DNA of 64,000 nt from Alkalibaculum sporogenes (GTDB lineage: Bacteria; Bacillota; Clostridia; Eubacteriales; Alkalibacteraceae). The notes under the pieces were generated by a model. That model was given only the letters and a program-made list of their open reading frames with translations, ran no database searches and was not told the origin of the DNA. Where the stretch lies: NCBI RefSeq assembly GCF_009362815.1, contig NZ_WHNX01000005.1:110452-174451 (forward strand), in the 5' to 3' direction. Numbering within the stretch: position 1 is the first letter of the stretch; each line of letters begins with the position of its first letter. The position numbers and the translations under genes are program-made. Positions 9,234 to 20,108 of the stretch are shown piece after piece.

Positions 9234-10102
9234 GATTCTATTCCTCCTTCATTATAGCTTCTAACTGCAAATACTTCTTCGTAATCTCTTAAAAGCACTT
9301 CTTTAGCACTCTGTGCACTCAACTCATTAGTAAACAACCCATATAATGTAGGACCACTACCACTCATTAGTACTCCTAATGCCCCTAATTTCTTTAAACT
9401 CTCTTTAATATGCATTAATTCTGGGTATTTATCAAAAACTACATCCTCAAAGACATTCCCGAGGTTTAAAGCAATTTCTTCTTTGTTACCTATTTTAATT
9501 GCCTCGATCATAGCAGTGTTATCTGGATGTGCTTTTATGTTTTGAACATCGATTAAACTATAAGCCCAAGGAGTAGAAATCTGTATATTGGGTTTTACCA
9601 ACACGATATCAAATTCAGGCAAATCATTTATTACTGTTAATTTTTCTCCTATTCCTTCAGCTAAGGCAGTACCTCCCATCATGCAAAATGGCACATCTGC
9701 ACCTACCTTAGAACCTAACTTTAGTAATTTTTCGTTGCCTAAATGTAAATCCCATAAACTATTGAGAGCTATTAGAGTGCCAGCGCCATTTGAACTGCCT
9801 CCAGCTAACCCTGCAGCAAAAGGAATTCTTTTCTCAATATGGACCTCAACACCCTGTGATATATTATACTTTTCACGTAGTAGTTGAGCTGCTCTATAAA
9901 CTATATTTTTCTCATCTGTAGGCAAATAGCAATTATTGCAAGATATCTTTATATCCTTATCTGTCAATTTAAAATGCAATGTATCAGAAAGGCTAATGCT
10001 TTGCATTACCATAGATACATTATGGTATCCGTCTAATCTTTTACCAAGTATGTCAAGAGTTAAATTTATTTTTGCCCTTGTGTCTATAGAAATCTTTTTC
10101 AT
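9212..10102 (-). CDS. ispE: 4-diphosphocytidyl-2-C-methyl-D-erythritol kinase
   Basis: GHMP-family kinase phosphorylating CDP-methylerythritol in the MEP (non-mevalonate) isoprenoid pathway. Visible motifs are AKINLTLDILGKRLDGYH (about residues 9-26), the glycine-rich ATP loop PFAAGLAGGSSNGAGTL (about 90-106), VGADVPFC (about 135) and the C-terminal MSGSGPTLYGLF (about 247). The length of 296 aa is normal. An AAGGTG site precedes the ATG. It overlaps the downstream GntR-family gene. The products of the pathway feed the cis-prenyltransferase and the UbiX chemistry found elsewhere in this window. Confidence 0.96.
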   Translation of the reverse strand: MKKISIDTRAKINLTLDILGKRLDGYHNVSMVMQSISLSDTLHFKLTDKDIKISCNNCYLPTDEKNIVYRAAQLLREKYNISQGVEVHIEKRIPFAAGLAGGSSNGAGTLIALNSLWDLHLGNEKLLKLGSKVGADVPFCMMGGTALAEGIGEKLTVINDLPEFDIVLVKPNIQISTPWAYSLIDVQNIKAHPDNTAMIEAIKIGNKEEIALNLGNVFEDVVFDKYPELMHIKESLKKLGALGVLMSGSGPTLYGLFTNELSAQSAKEVLLRDYEEVFAVRSYNEGGIESWDLKMD

Positions 10103-10226
10103 AAATCACCTTATGTTTATTTATATATTTTTGTATACAGTATTTATCTGATAGTACACGAATATGATTTCAATGTCAACCATGTTGGCTATTAGTCTTA
10201 TCAGAAATTAGCCATCAACTAGTTGC

Positions 10227-13200
10227 TCATAAAATCTTCACAGCTTCATTATTATGAAAAAAGTATATATAGCTCTCTGAGACTTCAATTTCAGTTAATT
10301 CTTCAATGGCTTGTCTATATAATTGAACTTGTTCACGATAATCTTGAATCAAAATATTTTTCATTATTTCGTCAGCATAAAAATCACTCTTATAATCTAT
10401 TAAAATGTACTTATTCTTCTCAAGAAAAAAACAATCTATAATACCTTGTATAAGTACATAATCTTTGGATGAATCATCAATTTCTTTTTTAAGATTAAAG
10501 GCTTTTTCTCTGTAAACTCTTTGAGCTGCTAATAATCTTTTGCCAAGTTTGCTATTCATAAACATAGCTATTTTTTCAATATAAAAATCGTCTAGATCTT
10601 CCTGTAATATTAAATTCTTTGATACCATCATATCAATCTGATCATTAATCTCTTGTTCAATATTGTAATCCTTATTTCTAAATTTATTAAAATCTAAGTG
10701 TTGTAATATAAAATGAATTGTATTACCTCTCTGAGCACCTGTTGGATGATCCTGACCTAAAAACTTAGGTGTATTAAAAGTCTCTGATATTTTGATAAGG
10801 CTATTACCTCGATTTTTTTTCTCATTTTTAAGCTCAGAAACTGAAGTTTTTGTCGGCATAATACTTGAACTTTGGTATTTATATTCCCACTCTAATTTAA
10901 ATCTCACTTCCTCACTAATCTCCTTGGCGTTATCTACTCTCTGCCAATAATCTTGGAGATCATACTTATCTTTCACCTGATTACTCTTATGGTCTTCATA
11001 TATCTGTGATAACTTTATAATGCTAAAATCCAAAATTTCTTTTAAATTACCGTCAGTATATTGAGGTAATTTTAATATTACAGGCATAATCCAATCTAAG
11101 TAGCTTTTTCCTGTAGAAACGTCGTATTCACTTAATGTCGTCTTCCAATTTTTACTCGTACATTGTTCAATATTGTTTACACTTCCTACTAGGTATATAT
11201 AGTCTCGAGCTCTTGACATAGCTACATATAGTACTCTCATTTCTTCAGACAAAGTTTCTAATTGCAACTTTTCTTTAGCTATTGTCTTAAATATCGTTGG
11301 AGAATACCTTCTTTCTTTAATGTTCACATAATTTGGGCAAATGCCTAGATCCTTATGTGCAATAATAGGATCTCTAATATCTTGAAGATTCATCTTCTTT
11401 CCAAGACCACCTATAAACACTACTGGAAACTCAAGTCCTTTACTTTTATGTATGCTTATAATCCTGACCACATCCTCACTAGGTCCAATGACTTTTGCAG
11501 ATGTCAAATCTCTTTTCGTCTCTTTCATACCTTCAATTAATCTAATAAAATTAAATAATCCCTTAATATTGGATTCACTATACTGTTTTGCTCTATCAAT
11601 TAATATTCTAATATTAGCTTGGCGTTGTATACCTCCAGGCATAGCACTAATATAATGGTAATAACCCGTATCGATTACTAGTTTCCATATAAAATCATTT
11701 ATAGGCATATACCTACATTGTTTTTTCCAAAGTTTTATCTTATTCAACATATTATTTAATTTGTCTCTAAGACTATCATTATGTTCTGCTACATAAGAAC
11801 ATATTGCTTCATAAATACTTAATTTACTATTATGAATTCTAATACTAGTAATCTCTTCTATTGTAAAAGAAAATACAGGAGATCTTAAAACGCCTATAAA
11901 CGGTATATCCTGATATAAGTTGTCTATAACCTTTAAGAGTTGAACTAATAATCTAATTTCAAGTGTTTCAAAATAACCTGTCTGTGATTCAGCATAAACT
12001 GGTATCCCTTCATTATTTAGTGTTTCATAATACGTCTCTGACCATCCTCTAGTTGTTCTAAGAAGTATAACTATATCTTTATAGCATATATACCTATAAT
12101 CATTAATTTCTTGATCATAAATCTTAATCTTTAACAATTCTTTTATTTGATTAGATATGTACATAGCCTCAGCTTCTATTTTGTTAATTTCCATAACTTC
12201 TTCACTAGGAATATTATCACTATCATTGTGAATAATAGAAACATTAACTTTTTCATCTAGAAACGGCTGTTTGCTACCAAGATATAATTTTGCCTCACTA
12301 TCATAATCTACTTCACCTATATATTTACTCATGATATTTTCAAATATTATATTTATAAAATCAATAATCTTCTTTCTACTTCTAAAATTTTGATTTAGGG
12401 CTATAGTTTCTTTAGAGTCTTCATCTGTTTTTCTAAATGAGTCTTGTTTAGATAAAAATAAAGTAGGATCAGCCATTCTAAACCTATATATACTTTGTTT
12501 TACATCCCCCACGAAAAATACATTATCTTCTTTCATAATACTTGTAAGAATTGTATCTTGTATTTCATTACTATCTTGATATTCATCTACAAATATAAAT
12601 TTATAGTAATTTTTTAATTCTTTCGCTACTTCTTTTGTCTGTAATATTTCAAGAGTATAATGTTCCATATCATTAAAATCCATTATTCTCTTCTCTAATT
12701 TTTTATCTCTAAAAATCTTATGGTATTTGAATACAAGATCCATTAGGTATGACATCTCTGGCAACATGTCCATTAAGTCTTCAAACATATAATCAGGCGC
12801 GTTAAACTCTAGACTATCTATAATTTTTTTAACAATGTCTTTAGATTTGTTTCTATAACTAACAATGTTTTCTTTAATATCTAAATCTTCACACTTAAAG
12901 CTAAGCGTAGCAAATTTTACTAAAATTAATGAATTATAAAAAGATTCATAACCTGTATGTAGTTTCTTCATTAAATTTTTTAATTGACTTATCTCGTCAT
13001 TTAAAATTGCCATTATCTTCTCATTATTAACTATTGAGCCCGCTATGCTATTGGCAATCTCAACTTGATCAATGGCAGATTTCAACTTCTTTTTAGTGAT
13101 ACGGATAAACTCTTTATAATAAATGCTATTATTAAATTCTTCCATGTTAAATGTAAAGTTCTTTAAAGCATTTTGAGACCATTGATCTGGAAAAGGTCTA

Positions 13201-13736
13201 TTCATAATAAATGCATGCATTCTATTAATAATCATCCTTATTTGCTCTTCATCCCTGCGGTTATTAAACATTTCTAGGAGATTGAAAAATCTATCATCTC
13301 CCTTTTCATATTCACCTTCTAATAGATCTTCCATGGCTTTATCTTTTAGAATTGCTATTTGAGTATCATCTCCAATATTAAGTCCAGGATCTAAATCAAT
13401 GACATGAAAGTATTTTTTAGTGATATTCAGGCAAAAAGAGTGCAATGTGCTTATAGATGCACTTGGCAGATTACTAATCTGTTTATTAATAAACTCCCGT
13501 TCTTCTTGATTATTAATATTTGAGACTAAAGCTTTATAGAGCCTTACCCTCATTTCTTCAGCTGCTGCTTTAGTAAATGTGACTACTAATAATTTGTCAA
13601 CGTCCACCTTATCCTCAATGATAATTTTCACTATTCTCTCTACTAAGATTGCCGTCTTACCTGAGCCAGCTGCTGCTGACACAAGTAAACTTTTATCCCT
13701 AGTATCTATTGCCTTTTGCTGATTTTCAGTCCACAA
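10227..13736 (-). CDS. addA: ATP-dependent helicase/nuclease subunit A
   Basis: Large (1169 aa) subunit of the AddAB (RexAB) double-strand-break resection complex, the Firmicute counterpart of RecBCD. UvrD-type helicase motifs in order: VSAAAGSGKTAILVERI (Walker A, about residue 18), FVDEYQDSNEIQ (Walker B), GDVKQSIYRFRMADP, NFRSRKKII, and IHKSKGLEFPVVF (motif V region). The RecB-family nuclease sits at the C-terminus with ILIDYKSDF (about residue 1120). The TTG start has an ideal AGGAGG site 7 nt upstream. It lies 132 nt downstream of addB, in the usual addB-addA order. Confidence 0.96.
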   Translation of the reverse strand: MWTENQQKAIDTRDKSLLVSAAAGSGKTAILVERIVKIIIEDKVDVDKLLVVTFTKAAAEEMRVRLYKALVSNINNQEEREFINKQISNLPSASISTLHSFCLNITKKYFHVIDLDPGLNIGDDTQIAILKDKAMEDLLEGEYEKGDDRFFNLLEMFNNRRDEEQIRMIINRMHAFIMNRPFPDQWSQNALKNFTFNMEEFNNSIYYKEFIRITKKKLKSAIDQVEIANSIAGSIVNNEKIMAILNDEISQLKNLMKKLHTGYESFYNSLILVKFATLSFKCEDLDIKENIVSYRNKSKDIVKKIIDSLEFNAPDYMFEDLMDMLPEMSYLMDLVFKYHKIFRDKKLEKRIMDFNDMEHYTLEILQTKEVAKELKNYYKFIFVDEYQDSNEIQDTILTSIMKEDNVFFVGDVKQSIYRFRMADPTLFLSKQDSFRKTDEDSKETIALNQNFRSRKKIIDFINIIFENIMSKYIGEVDYDSEAKLYLGSKQPFLDEKVNVSIIHNDSDNIPSEEVMEINKIEAEAMYISNQIKELLKIKIYDQEINDYRYICYKDIVILLRTTRGWSETYYETLNNEGIPVYAESQTGYFETLEIRLLVQLLKVIDNLYQDIPFIGVLRSPVFSFTIEEITSIRIHNSKLSIYEAICSYVAEHNDSLRDKLNNMLNKIKLWKKQCRYMPINDFIWKLVIDTGYYHYISAMPGGIQRQANIRILIDRAKQYSESNIKGLFNFIRLIEGMKETKRDLTSAKVIGPSEDVVRIISIHKSKGLEFPVVFIGGLGKKMNLQDIRDPIIAHKDLGICPNYVNIKERRYSPTIFKTIAKEKLQLETLSEEMRVLYVAMSRARDYIYLVGSVNNIEQCTSKNWKTTLSEYDVSTGKSYLDWIMPVILKLPQYTDGNLKEILDFSIIKLSQIYEDHKSNQVKDKYDLQDYWQRVDNAKEISEEVRFKLEWEYKYQSSSIMPTKTSVSELKNEKKNRGNSLIKISETFNTPKFLGQDHPTGAQRGNTIHFILQHLDFNKFRNKDYNIEQEINDQIDMMVSKNLILQEDLDDFYIEKIAMFMNSKLGKRLLAAQRVYREKAFNLKKEIDDSSKDYVLIQGIIDCFFLEKNKYILIDYKSDFYADEIMKNILIQDYREQVQLYRQAIEELTEIEVSESYIYFFHNNEAVKIL

Positions 13737-13868
13737 ACTATTTCCTCCTAACTCAATAACACACTCATAATCTATAAATATTTGTCCACATAACCCTTTA
13801 GTCCTTCTTTGTATTTAAGATCCCACGCTTTCGCTCTGGATGACTTAGTCTTAATCTGTTGTATCTAT

Positions 13869-16800
13869 TTATTCTTCCTTGGCAGTTTCTATCAGCTTCA
13901 TTACTTCTTCATCTTTCAACTCTGGCTTCAAGTTAAATTTGCTACCTGCTAACTGTTGATCAAAAAAACATATAGCTTTGTAATTACAATATGTACAAGC
14001 CTCTTTATCTTTTGTCTTAATCGGGCTTATAGATATGTTTCCTTGAAAAATTTCCTCGCCAATATTAGTAATTGTTTTTTCCGCATGGTATATAAGCTGA
14101 TCAACTTGCTCTTGTTTAATTAGACCTTTCGATGTAGCAGAGAACTCTCCATCCTTTTTAATCTTACAATTTAAAATATCTGAATTTTCGATATTTTCAT
14201 CCAAGGATTTAAGCATTTCTTTATCTTTCAGCATAAGCCCCTTTAATTTTAGACTCTTAGTAATTTCATATTCAATATTTTCTATTTGGTTTTTCCCACT
14301 TAATATTAACGGGTCATCTAATTTAAAGTAAAACAAACCCGCTGCGACAGTCTCAATGTTTTTTTTGTTCCCATAGTTTAAACACACCCACATATATACA
14401 AGTAATTGAAGAGACAACCCATAGTATATATCCTTCAAAATTAGATCTTTATTGCCAGTTTTAAAGTCAATTATTTTTAAGTACTGTTTCTCGTCTTGTT
14501 TAAGAATATCTACCCTATCTATTCTACCTTCTAAGAAGAGCATATACTTGCCTGACAATTCTATTTTGATTGGAGGTAAAGGTTTATCAATCCCAAAGAT
14601 CAGTTCATTTCCAAGTATCGTAAACTTTCCCTTCCTATACTGATATGTTAAAGTCTCTACTGCCCGAAGAAATAGTCTATGAACATATTTTGCCAGATAT
14701 CTGTACCTATAATTACTATCTAGTATTCCATGCCTATACTCTATAATAAACTTGTCCATTACTTCATCACACAATTTTATTAAATTATTCTTTTCTATGA
14801 TATTCCAATCTAGATTCTCTTTTTCTAATAAAATTGAATAATCATAAATTAATTTATGTAATATATCACCTATATCAGGTATAGATATTTCAAATATCTT
14901 TCTTTCCTTAGGTTTTAGTCCAAAGGTAATATAATGCTTAAACGGACAGCTCACGTACTCCTCTAACCTAGTTACACTTGTTCTTATTCTGTCACCGTAA
15001 AGTTCTGATACATATTTACTTTTTAAATTAGACACTTGATTATCAAATGAAATTGCCCTTTTCATATTTATAATATTGTCACTATAATTCTTATTATTTT
15101 TATACCATAGATATACTTCATCCCATTTACTTTCTTTTCTTTCTTGTAAACCATCAGCTATAATTCTATAATGACGGATCATGTGTTTTAGAGAGCCTTG
15201 AGCATTGTTTATCTTTTCGTCATCACTTATCTCTATTTTAGTTGACAAATCAGGGTAAATTTCATAAAAACGGCTTACTAATATAGATGGTCTCAAAGAA
15301 ACCCCTTCATAATCAGCTAAGGGATAGCTTATGAATATTTTTTTCTTTGTCTTTGAGATAACATTATAAAATAAATACTTTTCTTGAATACTCTTAAAAT
15401 TTAGATCGTCATCAATCTTTATACCATTTTGTCTGATTATCTGATTTTCACTTTCATTTAAGATACCTGTTACAGAAGGTGAAGAAGGTAATTTACCTTC
15501 GTTTACACCAAGTATAAATAAAGCGTTATAACCTGAATTCCTAGACCTTGTTATATCACCTATTATCACTTGGTCTAATGATGAAGGAATAATAGCTAAA
15601 TCAACTGCTTCTATACCAGCTTCTAATATACTTATATATTCCTTTATATTAGTTTTATGATCTTTAAATATTTCTACAATCTCATCGAACAAACTCACTA
15701 TAATATTGAATATTTGTGATATTTCTGAAGCGTATTCATATTGATTATATTCTTCTTTTAGCTCATAAATTACATTGTGAAGTTTGTCTTCAATCTCTAA
15801 AGTTCTTACGTATTTATATAGAGCACTTGTAATACCTATGTACGTACTATCCCCTTTAATATCCCGTTCTAATTGTAAAATTGGTCCCATAACTTTAACT
15901 CGTAATAAATTTAACTTATCGAGATCAAAGTCATCTCTCTCATCAATAAATTCAAATTCTTTTCTCCACCTGTTTCCTTTTATTCCATATTTAAGTACGT
16001 AATTTTCTAACAATTCATAATCTTCAAACTCTAAATCTGTTAAACCTGTCTTTATAAGAGCAAATATATCATCATAGCGAAAATTACTAGTAATTACTTT
16101 TAATGTACTCACTAGTAAAATACTCAAAGGTTTATCAGAAATTTTTCTCTTTGAATCCATAAAAAACGGAATATCATATTCTTTAAAGGTTCTTTTAATT
16201 AAAAAAGAATAGCTATCTAAATCATTTGTCACTACACTAATATCTCTCCAACGGTACTTTTTTTCTTGCACTAATTTTAAAATATCTATACATATAGAAT
16301 CTATCTCATCGTATATGTTTTTGTACTTCTTAATGCTTATGTCTTCAACTTTTTCATTAAGCTCTATAGTAGGATATGAATATAATTCTTTCTCTAAATG
16401 TCTAATCTCTTGAGAATTATGTTTTTGTAAATAATGGCATGATATTATTTTATATTGTCCATTAGACATTTCTATCAAGGTGTTTTGAGTATTATTATTA
16501 ATTTGAAAAATATCAGCATCTCTGTCATTAGTCTTCAAGCTTTGTGTCAAAGCAATAGTCAGCTCCATAGAATACTTAAATAATTTCTCAATCAATCGAA
16601 AGTGCTGCTCTGTATATGTATGAAATCCGTCAATCCAAATCTTTGATGATGAGATTATATTACTTCTTTCAATGTTTTTAATATTTTGATCTATTGCATC
16701 TTCGTTATCTAAATAATCTGTACCTAACCATTTATTATAACTTTGGTATATTAGTTTTAAATCATGAATCTTCCTATATAGCATTTGATGGTCTCCAAGA

Positions 16801-17231
16801 CCTTCACTTAGCAATTTAGATATATCTTCTTCATTTATCACTCTTCTCTTTAAATTAGAAATCACATCTTGTATCATAGCAATGAATCCAGGTTTTTTAA
16901 TCATTCCTGGATAAACTAAAAGATCATCTTTTCTTTCAATAAGAGATTTTTGAAGTGCCATGTACCTACCAGTCTCAGATAGTCTAGTCTTAGTTACACC
17001 ACCTACTTCAGACATAACTCTATTAGCTAGTCTAGAAAAGCTGAGTATTTCAATATTAAATATTCCTGGAAGATTACACTGCTCTATTAAATTTCTCTCT
17101 GCTTGCAATGTAAATTGTTCAGGAACAATTAAAATCAGATTATCTTCTCCCTTGTCTAGACATTTTTTAATTTGTTTATAGATAACAGTTGATTTGCCTG
17201 ACCCTTGTCTTCCAACTACTAAATTCAACAC
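13869..17231 (-). CDS. addB: ATP-dependent helicase/nuclease subunit B
   Basis: Second subunit of AddAB; it carries one nuclease and a 4Fe-4S cluster and helps recognise Chi. The N-terminal GRQGSGKSTVIY is the Walker A. The nuclease motif IIDFKTGNKD is near residue 925. The Fe-S cysteines are visible as one upstream Cys in YVSCPFKHYI (about 795) and a C-terminal C-x2-C-x5-C in CTYCNYKAIC (about 1083). I favour the GTG at 17231, 8 nt after GGAG; an upstream TTG at 17249 is possible. About 1120 aa is within the family range. It heads the addBA pair. Confidence 0.94.
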   Translation of the reverse strand: MLNLVVGRQGSGKSTVIYKQIKKCLDKGEDNLILIVPEQFTLQAERNLIEQCNLPGIFNIEILSFSRLANRVMSEVGGVTKTRLSETGRYMALQKSLIERKDDLLVYPGMIKKPGFIAMIQDVISNLKRRVINEEDISKLLSEGLGDHQMLYRKIHDLKLIYQSYNKWLGTDYLDNEDAIDQNIKNIERSNIISSSKIWIDGFHTYTEQHFRLIEKLFKYSMELTIALTQSLKTNDRDADIFQINNNTQNTLIEMSNGQYKIISCHYLQKHNSQEIRHLEKELYSYPTIELNEKVEDISIKKYKNIYDEIDSICIDILKLVQEKKYRWRDISVVTNDLDSYSFLIKRTFKEYDIPFFMDSKRKISDKPLSILLVSTLKVITSNFRYDDIFALIKTGLTDLEFEDYELLENYVLKYGIKGNRWRKEFEFIDERDDFDLDKLNLLRVKVMGPILQLERDIKGDSTYIGITSALYKYVRTLEIEDKLHNVIYELKEEYNQYEYASEISQIFNIIVSLFDEIVEIFKDHKTNIKEYISILEAGIEAVDLAIIPSSLDQVIIGDITRSRNSGYNALFILGVNEGKLPSSPSVTGILNESENQIIRQNGIKIDDDLNFKSIQEKYLFYNVISKTKKKIFISYPLADYEGVSLRPSILVSRFYEIYPDLSTKIEISDDEKINNAQGSLKHMIRHYRIIADGLQERKESKWDEVYLWYKNNKNYSDNIINMKRAISFDNQVSNLKSKYVSELYGDRIRTSVTRLEEYVSCPFKHYITFGLKPKERKIFEISIPDIGDILHKLIYDYSILLEKENLDWNIIEKNNLIKLCDEVMDKFIIEYRHGILDSNYRYRYLAKYVHRLFLRAVETLTYQYRKGKFTILGNELIFGIDKPLPPIKIELSGKYMLFLEGRIDRVDILKQDEKQYLKIIDFKTGNKDLILKDIYYGLSLQLLVYMWVCLNYGNKKNIETVAAGLFYFKLDDPLILSGKNQIENIEYEITKSLKLKGLMLKDKEMLKSLDENIENSDILNCKIKKDGEFSATSKGLIKQEQVDQLIYHAEKTITNIGEEIFQGNISISPIKTKDKEACTYCNYKAICFFDQQLAGSKFNLKPELKDEEVMKLIETAKEE

Positions 17232-17309
17232 AAAAACCACTCCATTCAAACATAGTTTCCAAAAACAAGCCTAGTCTTGTTGATTCCAATAACTTGTTTA
17301 TTACTCAAA

Positions 17310-18143
17310 TTAATCATTGTAATTTTCTTTTATCATTTGAATTTCTTTAGCATGTCCCTCTAACTCATTTGGTGTCTCTAAAAAAAACGGTATATTTTTT
17401 AACTTAGGGTGATTAACTATCTCAATGATTGATTTAAGTCCTAGGTGTCCTTCTCCTATTACTTCATGTCTATCCTTAAACGTACCTAGTGGATACTTAC
17501 TGTCATTTAAATGTATAGCTTTTAATACATCTAAACCAATAATACTGTCGAACTCATCAATAACATCATCTAAATTGTTGACGATATCATAACCAGCAGA
17601 ATATATATGGCAAGTATCTAAACAAACACCCATTTTTTCTTTCAAGCTTACTCTATCTATAATTTCTTTAACTTCTTCAAAATTTGTACCTACCTCTGAA
17701 CCTTTACCAGACATAAGTTCTAATAAAATAGTAGTATTGTGTTCCACCTTCAATACATCATTTAATATATCGACAATTAATTCAATCCCTTTTTCTACTC
17801 CTTGTCCTACATGACTCCCAGGATGAAAATTATATAGATTACAAGGTATGGATTGAAGTCTCTCTAAATCGTCTGCAAAAATCATCTTAGCAAAATCTCT
17901 TGTTTTTTCCGTATTTGAGCACATATTTAAAGTGTATGGAGCATGTGCTAATAATGGCCCAAAATGATTTTCATCCATTAGCTCCTTAAATTTATATATA
18001 TCATCTAAATCTAATTTTTTAGCTTTTCCTCCTCTAGGATTACGCGTAAAGAACTGAAATGTATTTGCACCTATACTTAATGCATCTTTTCCAGCTGCAA
18101 AAAAACCTTTTGAAATTGACAAATGCGACCCTATATAAAGCAC
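17310..18143 (-). CDS. nfo: Endonuclease IV (AP endonuclease)
   Basis: Zn-dependent apurinic/apyrimidinic endonuclease that cuts 5' of abasic sites in base excision repair. The 277-aa TIM-barrel has all three Nfo signatures: [10 protein letters not shown] (about residue 72), [15 protein letters not shown] (about 174-188) and the metal-binding [17 protein letters not shown]...GEGHLG (about 213-236). The start is GTG (18143), with AGGAGAGG 5 nt upstream; an overlapping ATG is out of frame. Lying beside addAB, it makes this stretch a DNA-repair neighbourhood. Confidence 0.97.
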   Translation of the reverse strand: MLYIGSHLSISKGFFAAGKDALSIGANTFQFFTRNPRGGKAKKLDLDDIYKFKELMDENHFGPLLAHAPYTLNMCSNTEKTRDFAKMIFADDLERLQSIPCNLYNFHPGSHVGQGVEKGIELIVDILNDVLKVEHNTTILLELMSGKGSEVGTNFEEVKEIIDRVSLKEKMGVCLDTCHIYSAGYDIVNNLDDVIDEFDSIIGLDVLKAIHLNDSKYPLGTFKDRHEVIGEGHLGLKSIIEIVNHPKLKNIPFFLETPNELEGHAKEIQMIKENYND

Positions 18144-18240
18144 ATAAACCTCTCCTTTTTGTACTTCTTTAGTTTACCCAAAACAATAAATCTGCTAAGA
18201 TTTATTTCCCCTATTATAACATTAAAGATAACTTTAAACT

Positions 18241-18288
18241 AAAAGTATCCTAGCACATCAATTAAAATAGATATGATAAGATACTTTT
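18241..18288 (-). terminator. Terminator of the moxR/VWA unit
   Basis: Arms 18241-18249 and 18280-18288 form a 9-bp outer stem with further pairing inside. On the minus strand it is followed by UUUUAGUUU. It lies 21 nt past the VWA gene stop. Confidence 0.6.
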
Positions 18289-18308
18289 ACATGTTTGTTA
18301 AATGTCTT

Positions 18309-20096
18309 CTAATAATTTTCAATAACTCTCTTCAAAAAAGTTCCTACAATATCAGAAAATCGATCTATACTTCTCGTATAAATAAAATCTTTTCCATATA
18401 TATACTTTTCTGCGAACAAATCTTCTTCTTTGCCTGTAAATACGCCTAAAACCAAAATTCCTTGTTTTCTAGCCTTTCTAACTTCTAGTGCAGTATCTTT
18501 TATAGCTGTAGCACCTTTATAAGGTGGCTGCCCTGTTATCTTCCTTTGGCTAGTTTTAGAGATGATAATATCATTAGGCTTTCCATCACTTAACACTATT
18601 ACTATTTTATTTTCTTCATTTCTCTTTATAATACCTTCGCACACAGCCTGAATTGCCAATCCATCTCTATTATTCCCAGCCGAATAATACTCAAATATGT
18701 TTCTATTATCACTTATAGGAGAATTATAGTCACGATATCTTCTTAATATTGTATAGTCTAAGAAACTACTAAACCCCATAACTCTATTAGGTATTTTTGC
18801 TAGGGTTAAAGCTTCGCTAATAATAAACGCCTGTGTAGCAACCCTACCTTGATTTATCCTTTGGGACCCACTTCCATCAAGCAAAATATCTACTACATAT
18901 CCTCCTTTTTCATTACTTAAAACCTTATTAAACACCTTATTATTGCGGGTTCTACCTATTCTCCATAGTTTGTTTGAAACAATTACTCCATTGTCTGCGG
19001 GAATAGTAGTAATTTCACTTTCTGCAGTCATAGTCCTTTGAATCAATTGTTTTAACTTTACTATATTCCTTTTATTAACCCTTGGATTTTTAGCATAATA
19101 AGATAAGTTATTTTCTTTTTGCCTTGAAACATACTTTGTTTGAAATGCATTATCACAATTAGTTCTAAGAACACCATCCGTAAAATGAACTCTACAACCA
19201 TCGTGAACATTCTTGCAAATTTTCCGTTCAATATTCTTAGATTCTTCCTCGCTAATATAAGGTTTTCCATAATAATAACTAATTTTATCGTATATTTTTT
19301 TAGCAGTTTCTTCATCAATAAATACTTTTTTATTAATATTATTGTCTGGAACCTTAGATAACTCTCCTAAAGACTCTACTAATAAAGATGCACTCATTTG
19401 GTCAACCCTATCTGATATACCTTCATCTATTTCGCTGTCTTTAAATAACTCTTCATACAAAAAATCTGAAAAATCATTTTCTTCATTGCTACTCAAATCT
19501 TGAATTTCAAGTTCATCAATTATTTGATTTTCTTCATATTCATAAACATCATCTTCTGGATTAAAATGACTTGTAAATATATTATTTATAATCTTGATTA
19601 ATTCTTTTGTATCTTTTGCTTCTTTACATCGTTTCATATCTTTTAATATATTCTTAATATTATTATCAAACTGTACACTTTTGCCCATTTGTTCAAAGAC
19701 CCAGGCGTATCTTACTTTATCTATTAATGTGTTATTTTTCTTTGTAAGAAATCTTTCTAATAACTCTTCAAATCCTCTATTTCTTATATCTGTAATACCT
19801 GGTCTCTCTTGAATAAGTTTATCCTCTACTAATATATCAGCACATATTTCTACAAAGGGTATCATAATATCAGGATTAACCCCATTTTTCATTTTATACA
19901 CAATATACCTTTTAATTAGATTCCAATCTACATACCTTTGCCTCGCTCCAGTTTTAACAGCATAGTAAATAGCTAAGTCCTTAGAATAGTCTGCATATTT
20001 ATCTATGCCTTCAATTTCTTCATTATAGTTTCCAGAAATAGTCCACATTATATTATTTAATCGATTTTTGAGATCATAGTCATTAAACATCTCCAT
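18309..20096 (-). CDS. VWA domain protein (CobT/NorD-like), partner of a MoxR ATPase
   Basis: A 595-aa protein. The N-terminal ~380 residues are helical and include a very acidic stretch around residues 185-235. The C-terminal ~210 residues form a von Willebrand A domain with a MIDAS site: DGSGS (D-x-S-x-S, about residue 407) and the later LSDGKPND (about 505). The combination resembles CobT/NorD/CoxE proteins, which act with MoxR-family AAA+ ATPases to insert metals or remodel a client. It is immediately downstream of such an ATPase with a 12-nt gap, so they form a two-gene operon. No cobalt chelatase, NO reductase or CO dehydrogenase gene is nearby, so the client is unknown. Confidence 0.8.
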   Translation of the reverse strand: MEMFNDYDLKNRLNNIMWTISGNYNEEIEGIDKYADYSKDLAIYYAVKTGARQRYVDWNLIKRYIVYKMKNGVNPDIMIPFVEICADILVEDKLIQERPGITDIRNRGFEELLERFLTKKNNTLIDKVRYAWVFEQMGKSVQFDNNIKNILKDMKRCKEAKDTKELIKIINNIFTSHFNPEDDVYEYEENQIIDELEIQDLSSNEENDFSDFLYEELFKDSEIDEGISDRVDQMSASLLVESLGELSKVPDNNINKKVFIDEETAKKIYDKISYYYGKPYISEEESKNIERKICKNVHDGCRVHFTDGVLRTNCDNAFQTKYVSRQKENNLSYYAKNPRVNKRNIVKLKQLIQRTMTAESEITTIPADNGVIVSNKLWRIGRTRNNKVFNKVLSNEKGGYVVDILLDGSGSQRINQGRVATQAFIISEALTLAKIPNRVMGFSSFLDYTILRRYRDYNSPISDNRNIFEYYSAGNNRDGLAIQAVCEGIIKRNEENKIVIVLSDGKPNDIIISKTSQRKITGQPPYKGATAIKDTALEVRKARKQGILVLGVFTGKEEDLFAEKYIYGKDFIYTRSIDRFSDIVGTFLKRVIENY

Positions 20097-20108
20097 GGTT
20101 ATTCTCCT

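Noticed and set aside
10180..10220. A hairpin downstream of addA as an intrinsic terminator.
   Set aside because: The stem contains bulges and there is no U tail on the minus strand.
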